Source of the DNA: Desulfomicrobium escambiense DSM 10707 | GTDB taxonomy: Bacteria > Desulfobacterota > Desulfovibrionia > Desulfovibrionales > Desulfomicrobiaceae | Assembly: GCF_000428825.1 (NCBI RefSeq) | Contig: NZ_AUAR01000001.1 | Coordinates: 310,001-374,000 of the forward strand | DNA: 64,000 bases | Reading direction: 5' to 3' | Part shown: positions 17,736 through 25,976 of the stretch, in pieces | Numbering within the stretch: position 1 is the first letter of the stretch | How the letters are laid out: every line of letters starts with the position of its first letter | Translations under genes and position numbers: made by a program | The notes under the pieces: generated by a model | What the model was told of the DNA's origin: nothing | Seen by the model: the letters and a program-made list of their open reading frames with translations, nothing else | Database searches by the model: none

Positions 17736-19421
17736 ATGGATTCCAGCCGATCCAAACTGACCCTGACCCTGATTCTCATCGTCGGCGTGCTGACCGTCTG
17801 TCCGGTGGTCATGCTCGTGCTCGGCAGCTTTTCCGAAGGGCTGACGGCCTTCGGCAGCTTCACCGTGCAGAAGTACGTGGACGCCTACACGGACCCGGCC
17901 CTGGCGCAGATCATCCTCAACACCGCGGTCTTCGTCCTCGGGTCGTCGACCCTGGCCACGGGTCTGGCTCTGTTTCTGGCCTACCTGAACAACCGCACGG
18001 ACATCCCCTGCAAGTTCATGTTCCGGATCATCTCCATCATCCCGATGATGATCCCGCACATCCTCTTTTCCGTGAGTTGGGCGCTGCTCCTGAACCCGTC
18101 CAACGGGCTCATCAATCTGGTGCTCAAGCAGGCCTTCTTTCTCGATCACGCGCCGTTGAACATCTATTCCCTGTGGGGCATGATCCTGGTGGAGGGGCTT
18201 TTGGACCTGCCCATCGCCTATCTCATCATCGCGCCGGCCATGGCCTCCTTCGACGTGGCCCTGGAGGAGTCGTCCAAGGTCTGCGGCGCCGGGTCGTGGC
18301 GGACCCTGCTGCGCGTGACCCTGCCGGTGCTGCGGCCGGCCATCCTGGCGGCCTTCATCCTCGGCGTGGTCAGGAGCTTGGCGTCCTTCGCCGTGCCGTC
18401 GGTCATCGGCATGCCCGGCCGGGTCTACGTCCTGGCCACGCACCTCTACCAGATGATCGCCACGGGCTTCTCCACGGACTACGGCAAGGCCGCGGCCGTG
18501 GGCATGAGCGTCCTGGCCGCGTCCATCACGCTCATTTTCGTCTACCGCGCCCTGACGGCCGAGAGTGAGAAGTTCGTGACCATATCGAGCCGCGGGTACC
18601 GTCCCACGGTCATTCCCCTCAAGGCGGCCAGGTACCCGCTCTTCGCCGTGGTGGCGCTCCTGTCCTTCGTGCTCATCGTCCTGCCCGTGGCCGTGCTCGT
18701 CTACACCTCGCTGGTGCCGTACTCCATGGTGCCCAGCGCCCGGGCCTTCTCCCTCATGAGCTGGCGGCACTGGATAGAGGTCCTGAAGGACCCCATCTCC
18801 CTGCTGTCCCTGAAGAACAGTCTCTACCTCGGCGTGGGCGGGGCGACCCTGGGCGTGGCACTGTCGGTCTTCGTGGCCTACACCATCGTCAAGGTCCGGA
18901 CCAGGGCCGCGGGCTTCCTCGAATCCCTGAGCTTTCTGTCCTTCTCCTTCCCCGGCATCGTCATCGGCGTGGGCTTCATGTGGTTCTTCGTGCGCACGCC
19001 GCTCTACGCCACCATCTGGGCCCTGCTCATCGGCTACATCGCCACCTACCTGCCCTACGGCATCCGCCCCCTGGCCAGCGCCTTCATCCAGGTCCACAGC
19101 CATCTGGAGGAGTCGTCCCTGGTCTGCGGCGCCAGCCGCATGACGACCATGCGCCGCATTATCATACCCCTTCTGGTGCCGGGCATGGTCTCGGGCTGGA
19201 TTCTCATGGCCACCATGTTCGTGCGTGAGCTGACCCTGTCGGTGGTGCTGTCGAGGCCCGGCACGGAGGTCCTGGCCGTGCAGATCCTGCGTTTCGCCGA
19301 GGATGGGCTGTGGGGGCGTCTGTCGGCCCTGGGCATCATGATGATCTTCATCTCCACGGCCCTGGTGGTCCTGGCCACGTTGGTCGGAGCCAGGTTCAAG
19401 CCCGTGGAGAACGGCGGATAG
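17736..19421 (+). CDS. Iron-type ABC transporter permease, two permease domains in one chain
   Basis: 561-aa membrane protein with two homologous permease modules of about six helices each. Two EAA loops are seen: EESSKVCGAGSWRTLLRVTLP near 185 and EESSLVCGASRMTTMRRIIIP near 465. This FbpB/ThiP-type fusion means the transporter needs only three genes. The chosen ATG gives a short cytoplasmic start followed by the first helix LTLILIVGVLTVCPVVMLVL. A terminator follows. Confidence 0.88.
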   Translation: MDSSRSKLTLTLILIVGVLTVCPVVMLVLGSFSEGLTAFGSFTVQKYVDAYTDPALAQIILNTAVFVLGSSTLATGLALFLAYLNNRTDIPCKFMFRIISIIPMMIPHILFSVSWALLLNPSNGLINLVLKQAFFLDHAPLNIYSLWGMILVEGLLDLPIAYLIIAPAMASFDVALEESSKVCGAGSWRTLLRVTLPVLRPAILAAFILGVVRSLASFAVPSVIGMPGRVYVLATHLYQMIATGFSTDYGKAAAVGMSVLAASITLIFVYRALTAESEKFVTISSRGYRPTVIPLKAARYPLFAVVALLSFVLIVLPVAVLVYTSLVPYSMVPSARAFSLMSWRHWIEVLKDPISLLSLKNSLYLGVGGATLGVALSVFVAYTIVKVRTRAAGFLESLSFLSFSFPGIVIGVGFMWFFVRTPLYATIWALLIGYIATYLPYGIRPLASAFIQVHSHLEESSLVCGASRMTTMRRIIIPLLVPGMVSGWILMATMFVRELTLSVVLSRPGTEVLAVQILRFAEDGLWGRLSALGIMMIFISTALVVLATLVGARFKPVENGG

Positions 19422-19448
19422 GGCGCCGGACTGCGGCTGCAGAAAAAA

Positions 19449-19488
19449 GACGCCCGTCGCCTCGGCATTGTCCGGGACGACGGGCGTT
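19449..19488. terminator. Convergent terminator after the ABC permease
   Basis: GACGCCCGTCG and CGACGGGCGTT form a long stem with A-rich sequence on the left and TTAT on the right. It sits between the permease gene and the convergent SucC-SucD fusion gene. Confidence 0.7.
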
Positions 19489-19519
19489 ATTCATTGGAAA
19501 CGAGAAGGCGGGCGGCTGT

Positions 19520-21589
19520 CTACAGCACCTTGGCCACGGCCGGGGCGATCTGGTCCAGGTCGTCGATGAGGTGGAAGCCCGAGTCGGCCATGGCGCGCAG
19601 CTTGGCCTCGATGCCGCCGGAGCCCTTTTCGAGGATTGCTCCGGCGTGGCCCAGGCGCTTGCCGGGAGGGGCCGTGCGGCCGGCGATGAAGCCGAAGACC
19701 GGGAGTTCGAAGCCCGTCTCCCGCATGTAGCGGCCCAGGTCCTCCTCGGCGCTGCCGCCGATCTCGCCCAGGATGACCACGGCCCTGGTCTGCGGGTCGT
19801 GGCGCACGAGCTTGCAGAGGTCCGTAAACGACATGCCGACGAAGGGGTCGCCGCCGATGCCCACGCACACGGACTGGCCGATGCCGGCGCGGGTCAGGCG
19901 GTCGACGCATTCGTAGGTCAGGGTGCCGCTGCGCGAGAACACGGCCACGGGGCCGGGGGTGAAGATGTCGCCGGGCATGATGCCGATCTTGGTGCGACCC
20001 GGCATGATGAGGCCTGGGCAGTTGGGGCCGATGACGCGCGTGGGGCCGCCCTTGAGGCGCTCCAGGGCGCGCAGCATGTCCAGCTGGGGGATGCCGTCGG
20101 TGATGCAGACCACCCAGGGCACGCCCGCGGCCGCCGCTTCGAGGACCGCGTCCGGGGCCAGGGCGCCGGGCACAAAGATGATGGAGGCGTCGATGCGCGT
20201 AGCCGCGGCCGCCTCGCGTACCGTGTCGAAGACCGGCACGCCCAGGACTTCGCTTCCGCCCTTGCCGGGCGTGACCCCGGCCACGACTTGCGAGCCGTAT
20301 TCCTGCATGAGTCGACAGTGCAGCTGGCCCTGCTTGCCCGTCAGGCCCTGAACCAGGATGCGGCAGTCCGCGGGCAGGGGGAAGGGCGCGCTTTCGGCGC
20401 GGGGCCGCGCGGGGACCAGGGAGGCCGAGGACTCGACGCGCACCGGGGCGTGCACGGCCCCCTGCATGGCGCCCTTGAGTTTTTCCAGCTCGGCGCGGGC
20501 CGAGGAGAGGTCGGGGCAGAGGTGCAGGCCCCGCATGTCGGCCTCGCGCAACAGGGCCAGGCCGTCGGCCGCGCCGTTGCCGGCGAAGCGGACCACGATG
20601 GGCTTGCGCGGAGGCTCGCCACCCAGGGCTTCGAGCATGGAACTTGCCACCTTGTGGCAGGACAGGATGCCGCCGAAGATGTTGATGAAGACCATGCCTA
20701 CGCGCTCGTCGTCGAAAAGGATGTCCAGGGCCGTGCGCATGGCCGCGCTGTCTGCACCGCCGCCCAGGTCCAGAAAGTTGGCGGCCTCCAGGCCCGAGTA
20801 GTTGAGGATGTCCATGCTGGCCATGGCCAGGCCTGCGCCGTTGACCATCAGGCCAACGAAGCCGTCGAGCTTGTGGTAGCTCAGGCCCGCTTCGCGGGAG
20901 CGGTTCTCCTCGGCGCTCAGGTGGGCGGGTTCGAAGAAGCGGTTCAGGGACGGGTCGATGCCCACGCGGTGTCCGTCGATCTCGACCTTGCCGTCCAGGG
21001 CCAGCAGTTCGCCGCCGTCGGTCACGACCAGCGGGTTGATCTCGGCCAGGAGCAGGCGGTGGCGCAGAGTCACGTCGAAAAGGTCGGTCAGGAGGCCGCC
21101 GAAGGGTTTCATGAGTTCTTTGGGCAGGCCGAGGTGGAAGAAGATGTTGCGGACCTGGTAGGGGGCGAGCCCCGCGTCGGGCATGGCGTGCTCGACGAGG
21201 ATGGTCGCCGGGTCGCAGGCCTCGATGTCGACGCCGCCCGTGCGCCCGGCCGTGACGCAGAGGCTGCGGCTCTGGCGGTCGAGGGTCACGGACAGGTACA
21301 TCTCCCGGCTGAAGGCTGCCTTGGGCTCGACGCGCACCAAGCGCACCCGCTCCCCCTTGATGTCCAGAGAAAAGAGACGTTCGAGCTCCGTTCGGGCCTG
21401 CTCCACGGTGTCGGCCAGGCGAATGCCCCCGGCCTTGCCGCGGCCGCCGCTCAGGACCTGGGACTTGAGGACCCAGGGCAGGGGGAAGGGGATGTCGGGG
21501 AGGCCGCCGGGCGCGAGAAGCACGCCGTGGGGGACCGGGATGCCGGATTCCTGGAAAAGCTGTTTGCTGCTGTGTTCGTTGAGCTTCAT
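19520..21589 (-). CDS. ADP-forming acyl-CoA synthetase, SucC-SucD fusion
   Basis: 689-aa single chain joining both succinyl-CoA synthetase subunits. The beta-like half (1 to about 370) starts MKLNEHSSKQLFQESGIPVP and contains the ATP-grasp motifs KSQVLSGGRGKAGG, LLAEINPLV and MVNGAGLAMASMDIL. The alpha-like half (about 400-689) has LVQGLTGKQGQLH, GVTPGKGGSEVLGVPVFDTV, GPNCPGLI and the phosphohistidine loop GHAGAI. It should catalyse reversible acyl-CoA formation coupled to NTP. Succinate is the likeliest substrate from the motifs, with other acids possible. ATG 21589 has GAGGA upstream. It is monocistronic and divergent from the DUF4390 gene. Confidence 0.85.
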   Translation of the reverse strand: MKLNEHSSKQLFQESGIPVPHGVLLAPGGLPDIPFPLPWVLKSQVLSGGRGKAGGIRLADTVEQARTELERLFSLDIKGERVRLVRVEPKAAFSREMYLSVTLDRQSRSLCVTAGRTGGVDIEACDPATILVEHAMPDAGLAPYQVRNIFFHLGLPKELMKPFGGLLTDLFDVTLRHRLLLAEINPLVVTDGGELLALDGKVEIDGHRVGIDPSLNRFFEPAHLSAEENRSREAGLSYHKLDGFVGLMVNGAGLAMASMDILNYSGLEAANFLDLGGGADSAAMRTALDILFDDERVGMVFINIFGGILSCHKVASSMLEALGGEPPRKPIVVRFAGNGAADGLALLREADMRGLHLCPDLSSARAELEKLKGAMQGAVHAPVRVESSASLVPARPRAESAPFPLPADCRILVQGLTGKQGQLHCRLMQEYGSQVVAGVTPGKGGSEVLGVPVFDTVREAAAATRIDASIIFVPGALAPDAVLEAAAAGVPWVVCITDGIPQLDMLRALERLKGGPTRVIGPNCPGLIMPGRTKIGIMPGDIFTPGPVAVFSRSGTLTYECVDRLTRAGIGQSVCVGIGGDPFVGMSFTDLCKLVRHDPQTRAVVILGEIGGSAEEDLGRYMRETGFELPVFGFIAGRTAPPGKRLGHAGAILEKGSGGIEAKLRAMADSGFHLIDDLDQIAPAVAKVL

Positions 21590-21778
21590 GACGCAGTCCT
21601 CGCATCGGCGGTTGTCAAATCCCATCCCTTGGACTATCACCGCGGGATGGCGCGCAGGGGGGCTTCCGGAAACGGGGCCCAGGGTTCCTCGATCTTTCAG
21701 GGGTGCATACCTGCCCTGTCTTTAAAATCAAGAAAAATCACAGCAAAAGACTATTTTTGCTCATGTAAGTCGTTAAAG

Positions 21779-22345
21779 ATGCAACTAAACAGAATATTCA
21801 TCACCTTTTGGTGCCTTTTGGCGCTGGCTGTTTGCCAGCCCCGTGCGGTCTCGGCGAGCTCGATCTCCGTTACGGACCTTGGAGTCGACAATGCGGCAGG
21901 CCAGATTTCCGTGGGGTTCAGCATCGTGGTCAACGACATGGAGCCCCTCATGGAGGCCCTGAAGAACGGCGGGGACTACGAGGTGCGCTGCACGAGCAGG
22001 CTCTACCACCGCCGGGCCGGCTTCTGGGATTCCTTCCTGTCCGAATCCGGCTACACCTGCGTCATTTCCAGCAAGCCCATCGCCCGCGAATGCCAGGTCC
22101 ACGACGGCCGAGGCACGCACACGTTTTCGTTCCAGGGCCTGCAGGACCAGCTCAACCGCTACTGGTCCCGGATATCCGTCCCCATGGGTAGCTGGGATAT
22201 GATCGAGCGCGGTTCGGCCTACCGGGTGGTCATGACCTTCAAGGTCACGCGCACGAACATGCCCGCCTGGGTCAGCAAGCCGCTCTTTTTCGTCACCTGG
22301 GATCTCGTCCCCGAGATCGTGTATGAGTTCGATTTCGATTTCTGA
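21779..22345 (+). CDS. DUF4390-family exported protein
   Basis: 188-aa protein with an N-terminal signal peptide (cleavage predicted after VSASS region, near residue 26). A beta-rich body follows, with YEVRCTSRLYHRRAGFWDSF and FEFD-like C-terminal strands. It resembles DUF4390, a family repeatedly found directly before NtrY-type kinases in proteobacteria. Here 17 nt separate it from the kinase gene. It may be a periplasmic accessory of the sensor; no function is established. There is no clear Shine-Dalgarno before ATG 21779. Confidence 0.75.
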   Translation: MQLNRIFITFWCLLALAVCQPRAVSASSISVTDLGVDNAAGQISVGFSIVVNDMEPLMEALKNGGDYEVRCTSRLYHRRAGFWDSFLSESGYTCVISSKPIARECQVHDGRGTHTFSFQGLQDQLNRYWSRISVPMGSWDMIERGSAYRVVMTFKVTRTNMPAWVSKPLFFVTWDLVPEIVYEFDFDF

Positions 22346-22362
22346 ATCCGTTCTGGGGGATC

Positions 22363-24573
22363 ATGGATAACCCGTCGCGCCTCATTCCGGTCAAGGAGCG
22401 GCCCGCCCAGGAACGCCGCAAGCGGCAGCGGGAAATTACCCTGGCCGTCATCGCCATCTTCGTCATCGTCATCCTGACCTGGATCGAACTGCGCCTGCTG
22501 GGCGTCCACTCCTACCTCTTCTTCGCCCTTTTCAACGTCAACCTGATCCTGCTCATCCTCGTCCTCTTCCTGGTCCTTCGAAACGTCATCAAGCTCATCC
22601 TCGACCGGCGAAGGCGCGTGCTGGGCTCTGGGCTCAGGGCGCGGCTGGTCCTCGTCTTCGTGACCCTCTCCATGGTCCCGACCTTCATCATGTTCATCCT
22701 GTCCATGTGGTTCGTGCAGACCTCGGTGGACTACTGGTTCCAGTCCCAGGTCGAGACGTCCATGGACCACGCCCTGGAGGTCGGTCAGGATTTCTACGCC
22801 GCGGCTGAGTCCGGGCTGGAGGCCAAGGCCCAGGGGATACTCGATCACCTGCGGGAGCGGCGCATCGCCTGGAACGCCAAGGGCGCGGACGAGGCCATGC
22901 GCGCCAAGGCGCGGGAGTACCGGCTGACTCTGGTGGGCCTTGTCTCGCCCACCCTGCAGGAGAGGAGCTGGCAGGCCGACGCGGTCTGGGACCAAGCGTG
23001 GCGCAAGGTCAAGGCCGAGGTGCCGTGGGACGACCTGTCCCGGAAGCCGTCCTACTGGGCGACGCTCCTGGCGCACCCGGACTCGGACCTCGTGGTCGGT
23101 GTCCTGCCGGTCGACGAGGCGGCTTCGGCCTATCTCGTCGTGGGCGCCGAGGTGGGGAAGGGCTTCCTGGAACGCCTGGAGCTCATCGCCAAGGGCGTGG
23201 GCGAGTACAAGCAGCTCCGCAGCCTCAAGTTCCCCCTGAAGATGACGCTCTACATGGTGCTCGGTCTCATGACCCTGCTCATCTTTCTCGGCGCGACCTG
23301 GTTCGGCTTCCGCCTGGCGCGGGAGATCAGCGCCCCTGTCCAGGCCCTGGCCGCGGGCACCCAGCGCATCGCGAAGGGCGACCTTTCGGTGCGCCTCATG
23401 GACGACTCGCGCGACGAACTCGGCCTGCTGGTCCAGTCCTTCAACAGCATGGCCGAGGACCTGGAGCAGAGCCGCCAGGGGCTGACCGAGGCCAACCGGC
23501 GCCTTCAGGAGCAGTATCAGGCCCTCATCGCCAAAAACCATTACGTGCAGGCCATTCTCGACAACATCACCTCCGGCGTGGTCTCCATCGACCGCGCGGG
23601 CCGGGTCACGACCATGAACCGTGCGGCCGAGGCCATTCTCGGCCTGGAGGGCGGAGGGCTCATCGGCAAGTCCGCCCTGGACATCCTCGGGCCCGAACAC
23701 CGCAGCCTGGTGCAGGAGGTCAGCCAGCTCCTGACGAGCATCCCCGGCTCGCAGTGGCAGCGCCGGCTGGACCTGGAGGTCGACGGCGAGACCGTCAAGC
23801 TCCTGGTCAATGCCGTGGCCCTCATGGACAGCGAGGGGAGCGACTCGGGCATCGTCGCTGTCTTCGAGAACATCTCCGAGCTGGAGAAGATGCAGCGTCT
23901 GGACGCCTGGAAGGAGGTGGCCCGCCGCATCGCCCACGAGATCAAGAATCCGCTGACCCCCATCAAGCTCTCGGCCGAACGCCTGGAGCGCAAGTTCGGC
24001 CAATCGGTGGAGGACCCCGTCTTCAGCCAGTGCACCGGCCTCATCGTCAGGCAGGTGGAGCACCTGCAGGAGATGGTCCGGGAGTTCTCGGCCTTCGCCA
24101 AGATGCCCGAAGTGAAGCTGGTGCGCGGCCAGATCGAGCCCATCCTGCGCGAGGCCGTGTCGGTCTTCGCCGAGAGCCATACGGCCATCCGCTGGGTCGT
24201 GCGGGTCGAGGACGTGCCGGCCGTCATGCTCGACCGCGAGGCCATGGGTCGCGCCTTCGCCAACATCCTCCTCAATGCCGCCGAGATCCTGGCGGGCCGG
24301 GAAGACGGCCGCGTGGAAACCGTCCTCTACTCCCGCAAGCGCAAGGGGCGGGTCTACATCGAGATCAGCGACAACGGGCCGGGCATCAAGCCCGAGGAGC
24401 AGTCGCGCATGTTCGAGCCTTACTATTCGACCAAACGCAGCGGCACGGGGCTGGGCCTGACCATCGTCAAGTCCATCGTCAACGACCATCACGGCCACAT
24501 CCGTGTCAAACCCAACGAGCCCGCCGGCACGACCTTCGTCATCGAGTTGCCGTCGGCGCGCAGCGAGGCGTGA
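22363..24573 (+). CDS. ntrY: NtrY-like membrane histidine kinase
   Basis: 736-aa sensor kinase. Two N-terminal membrane helices (about 24-45 and 52-75) are followed by a third (about 92-115), a sensory segment, and another helix near 290-315. A HAMP domain lies at about 315-370 and a PAS domain near 395-500. The phospho-acceptor is H525 in RRIAHEIKNPLTPIKLSAER. The ATPase has N, G1 and G2 boxes (NILLNAAEI, SDNGPGI, GTGLGLTIVKSIV). The gene family regulates nitrogen or redox responses with NtrX. The TGATG junction couples it to ntrX. Confidence 0.88.
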   Translation: MDNPSRLIPVKERPAQERRKRQREITLAVIAIFVIVILTWIELRLLGVHSYLFFALFNVNLILLILVLFLVLRNVIKLILDRRRRVLGSGLRARLVLVFVTLSMVPTFIMFILSMWFVQTSVDYWFQSQVETSMDHALEVGQDFYAAAESGLEAKAQGILDHLRERRIAWNAKGADEAMRAKAREYRLTLVGLVSPTLQERSWQADAVWDQAWRKVKAEVPWDDLSRKPSYWATLLAHPDSDLVVGVLPVDEAASAYLVVGAEVGKGFLERLELIAKGVGEYKQLRSLKFPLKMTLYMVLGLMTLLIFLGATWFGFRLAREISAPVQALAAGTQRIAKGDLSVRLMDDSRDELGLLVQSFNSMAEDLEQSRQGLTEANRRLQEQYQALIAKNHYVQAILDNITSGVVSIDRAGRVTTMNRAAEAILGLEGGGLIGKSALDILGPEHRSLVQEVSQLLTSIPGSQWQRRLDLEVDGETVKLLVNAVALMDSEGSDSGIVAVFENISELEKMQRLDAWKEVARRIAHEIKNPLTPIKLSAERLERKFGQSVEDPVFSQCTGLIVRQVEHLQEMVREFSAFAKMPEVKLVRGQIEPILREAVSVFAESHTAIRWVVRVEDVPAVMLDREAMGRAFANILLNAAEILAGREDGRVETVLYSRKRKGRVYIEISDNGPGIKPEEQSRMFEPYYSTKRSGTGLGLTIVKSIVNDHHGHIRVKPNEPAGTTFVIELPSARSEA

Positions 24574-25976
24574 TGAGCACCGCATCCATTCTCATCATCG
24601 ACGACGAGAGGGACATCCGCGCGGCGCTGCGCGGCATTTTCGAGGACGAGGGCTGGCAGGTGTCCGAGGCCGGCAACGGGACCGAGGGTCTGGCCATGGC
24701 CCTGGACGGGGACTTCGACCTCATCTTCCTGGACATCTGGATGCCGGGCCTCGACGGCATGGGCGTGCTCGTGTCCATGCGCGAGAAGGGCGTGGACTCT
24801 CCGGTCATCATGATCTCCGGCCACGGCAACATCGAGACAGCAGTCACGGCACTCAAGAACGGAGCCTTCGACTTCATCGAGAAGCCGCTGTCCCTGGACG
24901 ACACCCTGGTCGCTGCCGGCAAGGCCCTGGAACTGTCCCGCCTCAAGCGTGAGAACCGGGAGTTGCGCTCTCGCATCCGCCCCGAAGGCGTGCCGGTCAT
25001 CATCGGCTCCTCGCCGGGCATCGTCCGGCTGCGTCAGCTCATCGAGCAGGTCGCGCCCACCGAGGCCTGGGTGCTCATCACCGGCGAGAACGGGACGGGC
25101 AAGGAGGTCGCGGCCAGGGCCATCCACGCGGCGAGCCGCCGCGCCGCTCGGGAGATGGTCTGCGTGAACTGCGCGGCCATCCCCGAGGAACTCATCGAGA
25201 GCGAGCTTTTCGGCCACGAGAAGGGCGCCTTCACCGGAGCCGACAAGGCGCGTAAGGGCAAGTTCGAGCTGGCGGACAAGGGGACGCTCTTCCTGGACGA
25301 AATCGCCGACATGAGCCTCAAGACCCAGGCCAAGATCCTGCGCATCCTGCAGGAGCAGAAGTTCGAGCGCGTCGGCGGGACGAAGTCCTTCCGGGTGGAT
25401 GTGCGGGTCATCGCAGCCACCAACAAGGATCTGGTCAGGGAGATGACCGAGGGGCGCTTCCGCCAGGACCTCTACTATCGCCTCAACGTCTTTCCCGTCA
25501 CGGTCCCGGCTCTGCGCGAGCGGGCCGAGGACATCCCCGAGATGATCGGACATTTTTCGCGGCTCATGATCGAGGAGCAGAGCCTGCAGCCCGTGCGTCT
25601 GGACCGCGAGGTCCTGGACGCGCTCACGCGGTATGCGTGGCCGGGCAACGTGCGCGAACTCAGAAACTTCGTGGAGAGGATCTACATCCTCTATCAGGGA
25701 CGGGACGTGGACATCACCATGCTCCCGCCGGAATACCGCGCCGCCGCGGCCCGGGACGCCCTGGCCGAGGTGCCGGACGGGGTCACGGATTTCAAGGAGG
25801 CCCGCGCCCGGTTCGAGGAGGCCTTCCTGCGCCGGGGGCTGGCCCGCGCTGACGGCAACATCGCCCGCTTGGCCGAGGCCATCGGGCTGGAGCGGACATA
25901 CCTTTACCGCAAACTCAAGACCTATGGCATCGGCATAGACGAAGGCCGTCAGCGGGACGGCCTCGGGAGGCAGTGA
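24573..25976 (+). CDS. ntrX: NtrX-like sigma54-dependent response regulator
   Basis: 467-aa regulator. It has an N-terminal receiver with phospho-acceptor D54 (FLDIWMPGLDG), a central AAA+ domain with Walker A GENGTGKE and sigma54-contact loop GAFTGA, Walker B TLFLDEIADM, and a C-terminal Fis-type helix-turn-helix (GNIARLAEAIGLERTYLYRKL). It should activate sigma54 promoters after phosphorylation by the upstream NtrY-like kinase. The start shares one base with the ntrY stop, and the stop shares one base with the next gene. Confidence 0.9.
   Translation: MSTASILIIDDERDIRAALRGIFEDEGWQVSEAGNGTEGLAMALDGDFDLIFLDIWMPGLDGMGVLVSMREKGVDSPVIMISGHGNIETAVTALKNGAFDFIEKPLSLDDTLVAAGKALELSRLKRENRELRSRIRPEGVPVIIGSSPGIVRLRQLIEQVAPTEAWVLITGENGTGKEVAARAIHAASRRAAREMVCVNCAAIPEELIESELFGHEKGAFTGADKARKGKFELADKGTLFLDEIADMSLKTQAKILRILQEQKFERVGGTKSFRVDVRVIAATNKDLVREMTEGRFRQDLYYRLNVFPVTVPALRERAEDIPEMIGHFSRLMIEEQSLQPVRLDREVLDALTRYAWPGNVRELRNFVERIYILYQGRDVDITMLPPEYRAAAARDALAEVPDGVTDFKEARARFEEAFLRRGLARADGNIARLAEAIGLERTYLYRKLKTYGIGIDEGRQRDGLGRQ

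Noticed and set aside
21600-21778. N-terminal extension of the DUF4390 protein into the gap upstream
   Set aside because: The open frame continues upstream, but the ATG at 21779 gives a clean signal peptide and the extension has Arg/Gly/Ser-rich sequence read through the sucCD leader.
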